58,523 nucleotides of DNA from Bacteroidota bacterium. Lineage in GTDB: Bacteria > Bacteroidota > Bacteroidia > AKYH767-A > OLB10. Made by a program: the position numbers and the translations under genes. Under the pieces are notes generated by a model, which saw nothing but the letters and a program-made list of their open reading frames with translations, searched no databases and was not told where the DNA came from. How positions within the stretch are numbered: the stretch's first letter is position 1; every line of letters starts with the position of its first letter. The DNA lies in contig JAKPPP010000006.1 in NCBI GenBank assembly GCA_029547265.1, forward strand, positions 1 through 58,523. The letters run 5' to 3'. Of this stretch, positions 24,861-33,244 are shown one piece after another.

Positions 24861-26183
24861 ATGAAATATATACTAGCATTATTGGTAATGCTTTCTACAC
24901 TAATTAGTACAAAAGGCTATAGCCAAGTAGAAAATGTTATCGTCGAAAAATATTATTATTCTGATGCAAATGATTCAGCAGATACAGATGGTGGATTCTT
25001 ATCAATGGGATCTATAACTTATCGTGTATTCGTGGATTTGGCACAAGGAAGTTCCATCACTAAAATTTACGGAGACTCTTTGCATAAACTTAAATTCTTT
25101 AGTTCCAATCCCTTTTTTAATAATACTGATAGAGGTAAAAGCTACGGATATGAAATTGATAATACTAAATTGAGTAAAAATACAGTTGCTCTTGATAGTT
25201 GGATTACTTTAGGTGCAGCTTCTAAAAAACATCTTGGTATTCCTAAAGCTGATGATCCGGATAGCTCGATTGTAGGAGGAATCTACAATGATGGAGGCAG
25301 TGAAGGAATTAGTCCGGGATTAATTAGTAATACCAGCGCTGTAGCAGGAATACCTGTAACCGACAAAGATGGTTTAGTTCAGGTAGCAGCCATCCCTGCG
25401 AATTATTTGCCTTCAGGTGATTTGCCATTATTATCTGCAGCTGATACAAGTATTTTTGGCGATAATACGAAATTATATTTCGAAAGTAATAATGCCATGT
25501 TGCAATGTTCGGGAGCTTTCGGATATGATTCATTGAATAGAATTTTAGTTGCACAATTAACAACAGTTGGCGATATCAATTTCGAAATAAACATAGAAGT
25601 TAAAGATTCTTTAGGTAATTTAATAAGATATGTGGCTGATGGAAGTGACACTAGTTATATCCAAAATCAAGTATTAGTTACAGAGCGTGTTTCTCCATTT
25701 TTAAAATATCCTGCTTCTTGTGGTTGTACAGATCCCTTTTACTTAGAATACAGTAATTTATATGCTTGCAGTGATTCATCAGCATGCTTAACTAAAATTA
25801 AATTAGGATGTATGGATCAATCGGCTTGTAATTATGACCCGGATGCAAATTTTAATGTTCAAGAAATGTGCTGTTATCCCGGTCTTTGCAATGATAGAAA
25901 TTTAGATGTAGTATGTCCTTCGTTAAGTTCAGGGAATCGCGAATTCCGTGTTTATCCAAATCCGACTTCTGAGAATATTAATGTAATTATCAAAGGTAAT
26001 AAATCTAAAATCTTGAAACTTGAATTATTCAATCAATTTGGATTACTTGTTATGGTAAAAGAGATTGAAATCGCAGCTCAAGATAGTTTTAATCTGGGCC
26101 TTCAAAATCTAGATAACGGTGTATATATGTTAAAGGCAATTTCTGAGAATGATATTTACAATAGAACAATTATAAAGCAGTAG
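24861..26183 (+). CDS. Secreted ENVIVEKYY-domain protein with Cys-rich insert and T9SS domain
   Basis: This is the third paralog, 440 residues. After a signal peptide (about 1-21) come ENVIVEKYYYSDANDSADTD, ITYRVFVDLAQG, KNTVALDSWITLG and ILVAQLTTVGDINFEINIEV. Unlike the others it lacks the QIGTPxGG end. Instead residues about 285-350 are a cysteine-rich stretch, CGCTDPFYLEY then GCMDQSACNYDPDAN and EMCCYPG. This resembles the GCTDxxACNYxPxA repeats of other Bacteroidota surface proteins, probably metal- or disulfide-stabilised. A type A T9SS sorting domain (FRVYPNPTSENINVII and on) closes the protein. It starts 4 bp after the receptor stop, so the two are almost certainly cotranscribed. The function is unknown. 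Confidence 0.85.
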   Translation: MKYILALLVMLSTLISTKGYSQVENVIVEKYYYSDANDSADTDGGFLSMGSITYRVFVDLAQGSSITKIYGDSLHKLKFFSSNPFFNNTDRGKSYGYEIDNTKLSKNTVALDSWITLGAASKKHLGIPKADDPDSSIVGGIYNDGGSEGISPGLISNTSAVAGIPVTDKDGLVQVAAIPANYLPSGDLPLLSAADTSIFGDNTKLYFESNNAMLQCSGAFGYDSLNRILVAQLTTVGDINFEINIEVKDSLGNLIRYVADGSDTSYIQNQVLVTERVSPFLKYPASCGCTDPFYLEYSNLYACSDSSACLTKIKLGCMDQSACNYDPDANFNVQEMCCYPGLCNDRNLDVVCPSLSSGNREFRVYPNPTSENINVIIKGNKSKILKLELFNQFGLLVMVKEIEIAAQDSFNLGLQNLDNGVYMLKAISENDIYNRTIIKQ

Positions 26184-26215
26184 GTTGTTGTATTTGCAAA
26201 ATTAAAAGTTGAATT

Positions 26216-26935
26216 ATGAAAAACCATTTTAAACTAATTACTGTTTTGTGTTTATTCCTTATAGTTTCATGTACAAAGGAAGAAGATAAAGCAGTTGTCC
26301 ATGAAACTAGCTCTATTGTTGATGTTGATGGCAACACATATAAAACCATTAAGATTGGAAATAAATGGTGGATGGCAGAAAATCTTAAAGTTAAGTCATA
26401 TAATGACGGTACTCCGATTGAACAAGCTCAAAACAATTCTGATTGGAATGATTCAGTTCCTTTGTTTTGTCAATATAATAGCAATTCTTCTGCTCCGGGT
26501 TTACTTTACAATTGGTATGCAGTTGCAAATCCCAAAAAAATTGCTCCGGCCGGATGGCATATTCCTTCAGATGAGGAATGGAAGCAATTGGAGCAAGCTT
26601 TAGGAATGAATTCAACTTCTGCATCTAATGCAGGATGGAGAGGTAGTGATGAAGGATTAAAAATGAAAATAGAGGGAGGGCAAGGTTGGACAAGATTTGG
26701 AGACCTTTGGCCAACAAATGAAAGCGGTTTTACTGCTCTTGCCGGTAGCTGTCGTTTACCTGATGGGACTTATGGAAGTCCAGGATTATTCGCTACAGGT
26801 TTTTGGTGGACTTCAACTGATGATGCTCAAAGCAATGAAGCATGGTTTCGTCACCTTGATTATAAAAATCCTGATGTTTATCGATCACACACTTATAAAG
26901 GATACGGATTTAGTATAAGATGTGTTAAAGACTAA
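26216..26935 (+). CDS. FISUMP-domain lipoprotein
   Basis: This 239-residue lipoprotein (lipobox LIVSC, Cys19, followed by TKEED, an acidic stretch that favours surface export in Bacteroidota) carries a complete FISUMP domain (Fibrobacter succinogenes major paralogous domain). Marker segments are VDVDGNTYKTIKIGNKWWMAENLK, here split across its two conserved halves at WWMAENL, then GLLYNWYAV, PAGWHIPSDEEWKQLE, FWWTSTD and GYGFSIRCVKD at the end. The domain is thought to be an extracellular C-type-lectin-like or formylglycine-enzyme-like fold and its role is unsettled. It is the last gene of the receptor operon, 32 bp after the third paralog and followed by a terminator, so it is a plausible surface component of the same system. 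Confidence 0.88.
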   Translation: MKNHFKLITVLCLFLIVSCTKEEDKAVVHETSSIVDVDGNTYKTIKIGNKWWMAENLKVKSYNDGTPIEQAQNNSDWNDSVPLFCQYNSNSSAPGLLYNWYAVANPKKIAPAGWHIPSDEEWKQLEQALGMNSTSASNAGWRGSDEGLKMKIEGGQGWTRFGDLWPTNESGFTALAGSCRLPDGTYGSPGLFATGFWWTSTDDAQSNEAWFRHLDYKNPDVYRSHTYKGYGFSIRCVKD

Positions 26936-26949
26936 AAAAATAAATATTT

Positions 26950-26991
26950 AAAATTGGCTGTTACTTATAAGTGGCGGCCAATTTTGTTTTG
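26950..26991 (+). terminator. Intrinsic terminator of the receptor operon
   Basis: AAAATTGGC (26950-26958) pairs with GCCAATTTT (26977-26985), with the palindrome ACTTATAAGT (26963-26972) in the loop able to form an inner hairpin. TTGTTTTG follows. It marks the end of the operon after the FISUMP gene. Confidence 0.75.
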
Positions 26992-27080
26992 GAATGTTTC
27001 CTATATGTTAAAGTACAGTAAATACATTTTTCGCTCTTAACTTTTTAGGTTAATTAGTTTAATGATTTAGTAAGTTCTTG

Positions 27081-27114
27081 TTTGATTTAAATTTTTGTTG
27101 ACCATCTACATTTG
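27081..27114 (+). promoter_or_regulatory. Promoter of the beta-helix/paralog gene pair
   Basis: TTTG at 27081-27084 and TACATTTG at 27107-27114, with a 22-bp spacer, make a good Bacteroidota promoter. The predicted leader is about 50 nt. With the terminator upstream this shows the 27171 and 28879 genes form a separate transcription unit from the receptor operon. Confidence 0.5.
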
Positions 27115-27170
27115 CTTTCGTTAAAAGGCCTTAATTATCAAATCGAATCTAAACTAAATCAATAACCCAA

Positions 27171-28847
27171 ATGAAAAAACTAGTAACTAAAATGGCTATG
27201 ACTGCAATTGCGGTCATGTCTGTGGCAACGAGTTTTGCCCAGAACAATCTTGGAGCTGATTGCGGATGTCCTACCGTATCATCGCGCCCAACAGTTTTAT
27301 TGTCAACATTAGCTACATCCGGTGGAGCAAATGATGGAGAATTAACTGCTACAAACACAATTTTAAATTGTGCAACTACGTACATTCTTGACAAGAAAAT
27401 TTATGTACCTAGCGGAAAAAGTTTAACGATTGCACCGGGAACAGTAATTAAAGGAAGATTCCGTGCAACGGCAGATTCTGCAACTGCATTAACAGTAATG
27501 CGTGGAGGTAGAATCGTAGCAAACGGAACTCCGGGATGTCAAATTGTATTTACTGCTGAAGCTGATCCAATGGATGGATCTTATGCTTTAAGCAATAAAG
27601 GTATGTGGGGCGGAGTATTAATCGCAGGAAAAGCTTCAAATAACCTAACATTAGCTGCTAATGGTCCTTTCCAAGCGGGTGTTGGTGATGGAAAACTTTG
27701 TGTTGCGAATGGATTAGGAACATTTGAGGGATTTGCGAGTTCTAATGCTCGTGATCAGTTCGGTGCGAATTTAACTGCAGGTGAAACTTTTGATGATGAT
27801 GATAACTCTGGTATTTTAAGTTATGTTTCAATTCGTCACGCTGGTGCTGTATTGCAAGTTGGTGGGGAAATTAATGGATTAACATTTGGTTCAGTAGGGA
27901 GAGGAACAACTGTAGATCATATCGAAATTATTTCTTGTGCTGATGATGCAATGGAGTTTTTTGGTGGAACTGTTAATGTAAAAAACTTCGCTACATTATT
28001 TGGTAATGACGATATGTTCGATTGGGATGACGGTTACCGTGGAAATTCTCAGTTCATTTTCGGTCTTAAAACTGCTGATACTTTATCTGCTAGCGTTGAC
28101 GCTGATAACGGATTCGAAATGGATGCTGATGATCAAAAATCTAACTTAACTCCGCGTTCACATCCTGTTATTTATAATGTTACAATGATTGGTAACAGCA
28201 AGAAAACGCTAACATCTGATAACTCAGGTATTGCAGCTATCGAAGCAAAAGAATTAACTGAAGGTGAAATTTATAATTCGGTATTTGCAAACTTCCGTTA
28301 TGGAATGAATGTTATCAAAACCTTAGGAACACGTACAGGTACAAGTGAAGCTTATCATAACTGGTCATCTGCGAATGGTAATGGTTCAAATAGCTTAAAA
28401 GTAAAATGTAATGCATTCGTAGGTTGTGCTAAAGATTTTGCAATCGATAAAAACGGAACAGGTACTGTTGCTACAGCAGATACAGCTCAGTTCTATACTA
28501 CTGACTTAAATACAACTTCAGCTTCTTTACCTGGATTCACTTACTTATGGAGCCAAAACTATACTACAAATGCCGTTGCAACTAAATTTGATGCAATTCC
28601 AAATCCTGCTTTAACTATTTCCGGTGGTTGCGCTGCAGCTCCTGCAAATGGATTCTTCACGCCTGTTACTTACAAAGGAGCATTTGCTTCTTCAGGAAAA
28701 AACTGGTTATCTGACTGGACTTACGCTCAATTATTAAATGTTACTACAGGCCTTCAACCATGTCCAACAGATTTGAATGCAGATGGTATTACAAATAATG
28801 TTGACTTCTTGATTCTATTAGGACAATTTAATCAATCTTGTAACTAA
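27171..28847 (+). CDS. Secreted beta-helix-like protein with C-terminal dockerin-like loop
   Basis: This is a 558-residue secreted protein of unknown function. After a signal peptide (1-23, ATSFAQ) comes a repetitive beta-rich body resembling right-handed beta-helix proteins often found beside TonB receptors in this phylum: KIYVPSGKSLTIAPGTVIKG, MWGGVLIAGKAS, SYVSIRHAGA, GSVGRGTTVDHIEI, CADDAMEFFGGTVNVKNF and DDMFDWDDGYRG. There is no T9SS YPNP domain. Instead it ends with CPTDLNADGITNNVDFLILL, whose Asp534, Asn536, Asp538 and Asp545 fit one dockerin-type calcium loop. A single loop is half of a classical dockerin. It shares a promoter with the fourth paralog 31 bp downstream. Possible roles are ligand binding at the surface or a structural layer protein. 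Confidence 0.82.
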   Translation: MKKLVTKMAMTAIAVMSVATSFAQNNLGADCGCPTVSSRPTVLLSTLATSGGANDGELTATNTILNCATTYILDKKIYVPSGKSLTIAPGTVIKGRFRATADSATALTVMRGGRIVANGTPGCQIVFTAEADPMDGSYALSNKGMWGGVLIAGKASNNLTLAANGPFQAGVGDGKLCVANGLGTFEGFASSNARDQFGANLTAGETFDDDDNSGILSYVSIRHAGAVLQVGGEINGLTFGSVGRGTTVDHIEIISCADDAMEFFGGTVNVKNFATLFGNDDMFDWDDGYRGNSQFIFGLKTADTLSASVDADNGFEMDADDQKSNLTPRSHPVIYNVTMIGNSKKTLTSDNSGIAAIEAKELTEGEIYNSVFANFRYGMNVIKTLGTRTGTSEAYHNWSSANGNGSNSLKVKCNAFVGCAKDFAIDKNGTGTVATADTAQFYTTDLNTTSASLPGFTYLWSQNYTTNAVATKFDAIPNPALTISGGCAAAPANGFFTPVTYKGAFASSGKNWLSDWTYAQLLNVTTGLQPCPTDLNADGITNNVDFLILLGQFNQSCN

Positions 28848-28878
28848 TCACATCTAAACATCTTTTATAATTATCAAA

Positions 28879-31800
28879 ATGAAAAAAATAATGATATATG
28901 GATTTCTATTTTCGCTTTTGAGTGCATTCACAAATGTTTGTCAAGCTCAAAACGGATTAGAAAATATCATAGTTGAAAAATACTATGTTTCCAATGCAGC
29001 CGACTCAATCGGAAGCACGGGTACATTACCTGTTGGTTCTGTTACATATCGTGTTTACGCTGATATGTTACCGGGTTACAAATTCCAAGCTTTATATGGA
29101 GTTTCAAACCACAATTTGTTAATTAGCTCTTCTACCGCGTTCTTTAATAATGAAGACTATGGAGCTACTAGCCCGCAAGGCATTAGTGTAAATAATACCA
29201 AAAAGAATACTGTTATGCTGGATTCATGGTTTTCAGTTGGTGGCACTGCGGTTGGGAAATCAGGAGTATTAAAATCTGAAGATACTGATGGTTCTATTGG
29301 TAATAGTAACGGTATACTTACTAATAACGATGCATCAACTGGTATTCAAATTTTAGTTCAAGATGGAATGGCTGCTGTTGCTCCGGAATCACCAACATTT
29401 GTCGGTTTGAACAATACAGGTAATGGTGATTTAGGTGTATTTGATGGTGTTAGTTTAGTTGGAGGTTTGTTTTCTACTTCAAATGGTTCTATCGCCTCGT
29501 TAAATGGATCTTTTGGTCCTACTTCATCTAACCGTGTATTAATCGGACAATTCACTACAAATGGAGTTTTTCATTTTGAATTAAATATTCAAATCGGAAC
29601 TCCTACTGGTGGAACACAAAATTATGTTGCTTCTTCTCCAGTTGGTTCTGAAATTACAATTCCAAGCTTAACTGGAACTTTCGGAGCTCCAAATGCACTT
29701 CCATCGGTAGCAATTACTTCTCCGTCTAATGGAGCTAGTTTTATCACAGGTACAGTAATTCCTTTAACAGCTACAGCTTCTGATGCTGACGGTACTGTTA
29801 CTCAAGTTGAATTCTTTGTTGATGGAGTTTCTGTTGGAGTAGATACTACTGCACCTTATTCATCTTCTTACACTGGTGTTATTGGCTCACATACTATCGC
29901 TGCTAAAGCTACAGATGATCAAGGCGCTGTAAGTACTGCAACTATTTCTATCACTGTTGCTAGTAACCCTGCTCCAACTTGTGTTATCACTAACCCAACA
30001 AATGGTTCTTCAGTTATTAATGGTGATGTAGTATCTATCACAGCAAATGCTACTGATAACGTTTCTGTTGCTTCAGTAGAATTCTTTGTAGACGGAGTTT
30101 CTTTAGGTTTAGATAATACTGCTCCTTATTCAATTAACTGGACAGCTGTTCTTGGAGCTCATTCTATCACTGCTCGTGCAACTGATAACTTAGGTGCTCA
30201 AACAACTTCTTCAGCTGTAGGTATTACTTGTGTTAACAATGTGCCTCCTTCATGTTCAATTGCTGCTCCTTCAAATGGCGCATTGTATACTGCTCCTGCT
30301 GTTGTAGCTATCGCTGCTAACGCTGCAGATGTTGATGGAACAATTGCTTCTGTTGATTTCTATGTTAACGGAACACTTGTAGGAAGTGATGCTACTGCTC
30401 CTTATAGCTTCAACTGGACAAGCGTTATTGGTTCAGCTGTATTAACAGTAAAAGCAACTGATAACCGTGGTGCTGTAACTACTTCTTCTGCTGTTGCAAT
30501 CTCTGTAGCAGATCCTAATGCACTTCCTTACAATGTTTCTACTATCAATGAGAGATGTAATCAAGCGGGTTTCTGCTTACCGGTTATCGCTCATGATACT
30601 GTACATAATGTAATTGGTTATGATGTTGTTTTACATTACAACTCACTTAAGCTAAAACCAACAGGATCTATCACTGTTGCTAGTGACTTAATCAACCCTT
30701 CTTATGTTGATGCAATCAATAGTATTGATTCAGCAAATGGCAACATGTATATCTCTTTATTCTTCAATGCAAGTGCTCCTGCTAATGCGAAATTTACGGG
30801 TGCAGGTACTGTATTCTGTGTAGGTTTTACAAAAACTGCTTTGTTTACATCTGTTGACACATCTGCTGTAACTATTCCTTCATTACAAGAAAGTTATTAT
30901 AATGGTGTTACTGCTAAGTTAGTTCAAGCAGGTAACTATATCTCTCATAGAGATAGCGTATTTACAGGTAAATTAAGCTTCTGGGCAGATAATAGTCCAA
31001 TTAAATACAATGCTGCAAATCCTAACCAATATTTGCCAACAAATATAAATGGAAATGATGCATCTTGTTCAACTCCTTCTTCTGTTGTTGTTAATCCTGA
31101 TACTACAGGTTCATTCTCTCATGTTATTTCTAACGGTCTTAATTTAAATATCAATAAGGATATCCCGGGAACAACTGATGTTCAACCTGTGATCAACGGA
31201 TTTGATGCATTATTGGCTCGTAAAGTTCTTTTGAATGATGTTTCTTTCATTCCTAATGTATATAACATTATTTCAATGGATGTTAATGAAGACGGTGTAA
31301 TCAGTGCCGGTGACGTTTCTCAAATTAACCAACGGGCTGTATTGATGATCCCAGAATTCCGTCAAGCATGGAACTATAATGCAAACGGTGTTTCTAACGG
31401 TCAATTATCGAAAGATTGGATCTTTGTTGATACTGCTCGTGTTGCAACTGATGCTGCATTTGCAATTTCAACAACATATCCTAATAACGATGGTATCGGA
31501 TTCTCTAAGTACAAAGTTCCTGTATTGTCATTCTGTATGCCTGTGCCTGCAACAAATATTACTGATTGCCCTGTAATTTCTGCAATGACTTACAAAGGAA
31601 TCTTAATCGGTGATATCAATGGTAACTACGCAACTACTAGCCCTAATAATGCTTTTCGTTCAACTTCATCTGATAAAGTTGTTATGGATATGTTAAAAGC
31701 AGTAGTTGAGAATGGATATTTAACTGTTCCTGTATTCGTTGAATCAGTTGATGCTGTAAATTCATTAGACTTTGCAATGATGTTTAATCAATCTTCACTT

Positions 31801-32283
31801 CATTTCAATTCGGTTGTGGATAATACAAATTCTTTACAAGCTTTAGCAAATGTAAATGCTGACGATAAAGTTCTTCGCTTTACATCTAATAGCTTGCAGA
31901 ATTATGATTTATCTAAAGCTCCGGTTTCTGTTCGTTTTGCAATCGGTCAAGGTGAAGTTTCTGCATCTGATTTCAATGCTCTAGCTGCATATGTTAATGG
32001 TGAAAGAGTATCTTTTGAATTAGCTTCTGCTAAATTATCAGGTACTGGTTCTATCATCAATATCTATCCTAACCCTGCAACTGATATGTTAAATGTTGAG
32101 GTTAGCGAGAATGCAACATTGCAATTAATGGATGTTGAAGGTCGCCAAGTTATTGCTCAAACTGAGGCTTTAGCCGGTGAAACTGCTTCATTCAGCACAC
32201 AAACTTTAGCTAACGGAGTATATGTTGTTAGAGTATTAAACAGATCTTCTGTATCTGTTAAAAGAGTAGTAGTTAATAAGTAA
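28879..32283 (+). CDS. Large modular ENVIVEKYY-domain T9SS protein with Ig, cohesin-like and dockerin-like parts
   Basis: This is the fourth and largest paralog, 1134 residues. Order: signal peptide (1-24), shared domain (25-270: GLENIIVEKYYVSNAADS, TYRVYADMLPGYKFQALYG, NTVMLDSWFSVGG, IQIGTPTGGTQNYVA), and three Ig-like domains (about 272-361, 362-453 and 454-543, each with VEFFVDGVSxG-type strands and TAPYSxxWT). Next is a cohesin-like beta-sandwich (about 545-700), then a dockerin-like region (about 764-870) with the helix NGFDALLARKVLLND and a full calcium loop Asp801, Asn803, Asp805, Asp812. A second cohesin-like domain follows (about 929-1055), and a type A T9SS sorting domain (IINIYPNPATDMLNVE to VVVNK). 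It looks like a surface scaffold. The domain names are inferred from motifs, not from a search. Confidence 0.85.
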   Translation: MKKIMIYGFLFSLLSAFTNVCQAQNGLENIIVEKYYVSNAADSIGSTGTLPVGSVTYRVYADMLPGYKFQALYGVSNHNLLISSSTAFFNNEDYGATSPQGISVNNTKKNTVMLDSWFSVGGTAVGKSGVLKSEDTDGSIGNSNGILTNNDASTGIQILVQDGMAAVAPESPTFVGLNNTGNGDLGVFDGVSLVGGLFSTSNGSIASLNGSFGPTSSNRVLIGQFTTNGVFHFELNIQIGTPTGGTQNYVASSPVGSEITIPSLTGTFGAPNALPSVAITSPSNGASFITGTVIPLTATASDADGTVTQVEFFVDGVSVGVDTTAPYSSSYTGVIGSHTIAAKATDDQGAVSTATISITVASNPAPTCVITNPTNGSSVINGDVVSITANATDNVSVASVEFFVDGVSLGLDNTAPYSINWTAVLGAHSITARATDNLGAQTTSSAVGITCVNNVPPSCSIAAPSNGALYTAPAVVAIAANAADVDGTIASVDFYVNGTLVGSDATAPYSFNWTSVIGSAVLTVKATDNRGAVTTSSAVAISVADPNALPYNVSTINERCNQAGFCLPVIAHDTVHNVIGYDVVLHYNSLKLKPTGSITVASDLINPSYVDAINSIDSANGNMYISLFFNASAPANAKFTGAGTVFCVGFTKTALFTSVDTSAVTIPSLQESYYNGVTAKLVQAGNYISHRDSVFTGKLSFWADNSPIKYNAANPNQYLPTNINGNDASCSTPSSVVVNPDTTGSFSHVISNGLNLNINKDIPGTTDVQPVINGFDALLARKVLLNDVSFIPNVYNIISMDVNEDGVISAGDVSQINQRAVLMIPEFRQAWNYNANGVSNGQLSKDWIFVDTARVATDAAFAISTTYPNNDGIGFSKYKVPVLSFCMPVPATNITDCPVISAMTYKGILIGDINGNYATTSPNNAFRSTSSDKVVMDMLKAVVENGYLTVPVFVESVDAVNSLDFAMMFNQSSLHFNSVVDNTNSLQALANVNADDKVLRFTSNSLQNYDLSKAPVSVRFAIGQGEVSASDFNALAAYVNGERVSFELASAKLSGTGSIINIYPNPATDMLNVEVSENATLQLMDVEGRQVIAQTEALAGETASFSTQTLANGVYVVRVLNRSSVSVKRVVVNK

Positions 32284-32304
32284 TAATTGTTTCTGTTTTT
32301 CTCC

Positions 32305-32341
32305 AAAAAGGTTGGTCCCCGGTCGGGGGCTGACCTTTTTT
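32305..32341 (+). terminator. Intrinsic terminator
   Basis: AAAAAGGT (32305-32312) and ACCTTTTT (32333-32340) bracket a GC-rich CCCC/GGGG core with wobble pairs between. A T-run is part of the 3' arm. It ends the 27171-28879 unit. Confidence 0.85.
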
Positions 32342-32402
32342 ATTTAATGTAAAGTTTACAGAATGATAAATTGCTCTTGACTTTCAAAATACTTGCCATT
32401 CG

Positions 32403-32410
32403 TAAATTTG
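32403..32410 (+). promoter_or_regulatory. -7 promoter box, TAAATTTG
   Basis: TAAATTTG matches TAnnTTTG 22 bp before the start at 32433. A TTG at 32377-32379 lies 23 bp upstream, slightly longer than the usual spacer. Confidence 0.4.
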
Positions 32411-32432
32411 AAATATCTAAAAAGACAAACAA

Positions 32433-33194
32433 ATGGTGAATTCACTTAAAATTAAACTGGTTTTATTATGCTTAATGGTTTCTTCAAGCATTTATAGCCA
32501 GAATTATACTAAAGCTCTTAGGATTAATGGAAATCTTAATTCAGCTAAATTATCAACCATTGGTGCTGGAGATTCTGTCGTATTTGATTTGTCTCAAATC
32601 AATCTTTCTACTTCGCCTCTGGAAATTCCGGTTTCAATTATTTCTGACGATACTATCTATGCTCTCGATTTTTCATTGAAATATGATCATAACGCTTTAG
32701 AATATGATACTATATTGGACCTAACCACCTATTTAATGCCTTTGTCTTACTATAATTCTAATGATTCTACTGTTCGCTTCACTAGTAGTAGCTTTCAACC
32801 ATGCGATACGCTTACTCCTTTAGCCTTAGTTTGTTTTAATTTACTAACCCCAACGTTTAGTAATACTGATTTGTATAGTTTAAAAGCTTACTTAAACGGA
32901 AATCAATGTAATATCAAGATTGTTTTCCCAACTATACTTTCTGTACCTGAAACTTCTACGCAAGAATTTAATTTGTATCCTAATCCAGCGATTAATAAAA
33001 CAACAATTGATGGTTCTGAAGAGTTTCAACTAATGGTTTTTAATCAATTGGGTGTTTCAGTATTTCCGGAAACGATCTATAGTCAGAATAATTCAGCTAC
33101 ATTAAACCTTGAGTCGCTTAAAAGTGGAATGTACTTTTTTGAAGTTAAAAATAAGAAGGGGACTTCTGTTAAAAAATTATTTGTTTGTCATTAA
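32433..33194 (+). CDS. Small T9SS protein with cohesin-like domain
   Basis: This 253-residue secreted protein (signal peptide about 1-22, SSSIYSQ) is of unknown function. Residues about 50-165 resemble the cohesin-like domain near the end of the 28879 protein: EIPVSIISDDTIYALDFSLK, YDHNALEYDTILD, VRFTSSSFQPC, then YSLKAYLNGNQC, which parallels SLDFAMMFNQSSLHFNSV, LRFTSNSLQNYDL and LAAYVNGERVS there. A type A T9SS sorting domain starts near residue 178 (FNLYPNPAINKTTIDG) and ends SVKKLFVCH. It has its own -7 box and sits between two terminators. It could be a stand-alone partner for dockerin-like modules in the two upstream proteins. That pairing is inference. Confidence 0.78.
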   Translation: MVNSLKIKLVLLCLMVSSSIYSQNYTKALRINGNLNSAKLSTIGAGDSVVFDLSQINLSTSPLEIPVSIISDDTIYALDFSLKYDHNALEYDTILDLTTYLMPLSYYNSNDSTVRFTSSSFQPCDTLTPLALVCFNLLTPTFSNTDLYSLKAYLNGNQCNIKIVFPTILSVPETSTQEFNLYPNPAINKTTIDGSEEFQLMVFNQLGVSVFPETIYSQNNSATLNLESLKSGMYFFEVKNKKGTSVKKLFVCH

Positions 33195-33215
33195 ATAGTT
33201 GATTGGTTGTGTATA

Positions 33216-33242
33216 AAAATGGCCGGTTTCCCGGCCCTTTTT
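33216..33242. terminator. Bidirectional terminator
   Basis: GGCCGG (33221-33226) and CCGGCC (33231-33236) form a GC stem with a 4-nt loop, A-rich before and T-rich after. It serves both the 32433 gene and the converging GH1 gene. Confidence 0.85.
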
Positions 33243-33244
33243 AT

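Noticed and set aside
27171-28847. Phosphatase or protease function for the 27171 protein
   Set aside because: No catalytic motif is visible. The repeats fit a structural beta-helix, so I left the function open.
29695-30510. Possible CRISPR or tandem DNA repeat in the 28879 gene
   Set aside because: The periodicity of about 270 bp is due to three homologous Ig-like protein domains that differ at DNA level. No short identical repeats with unique spacers exist.
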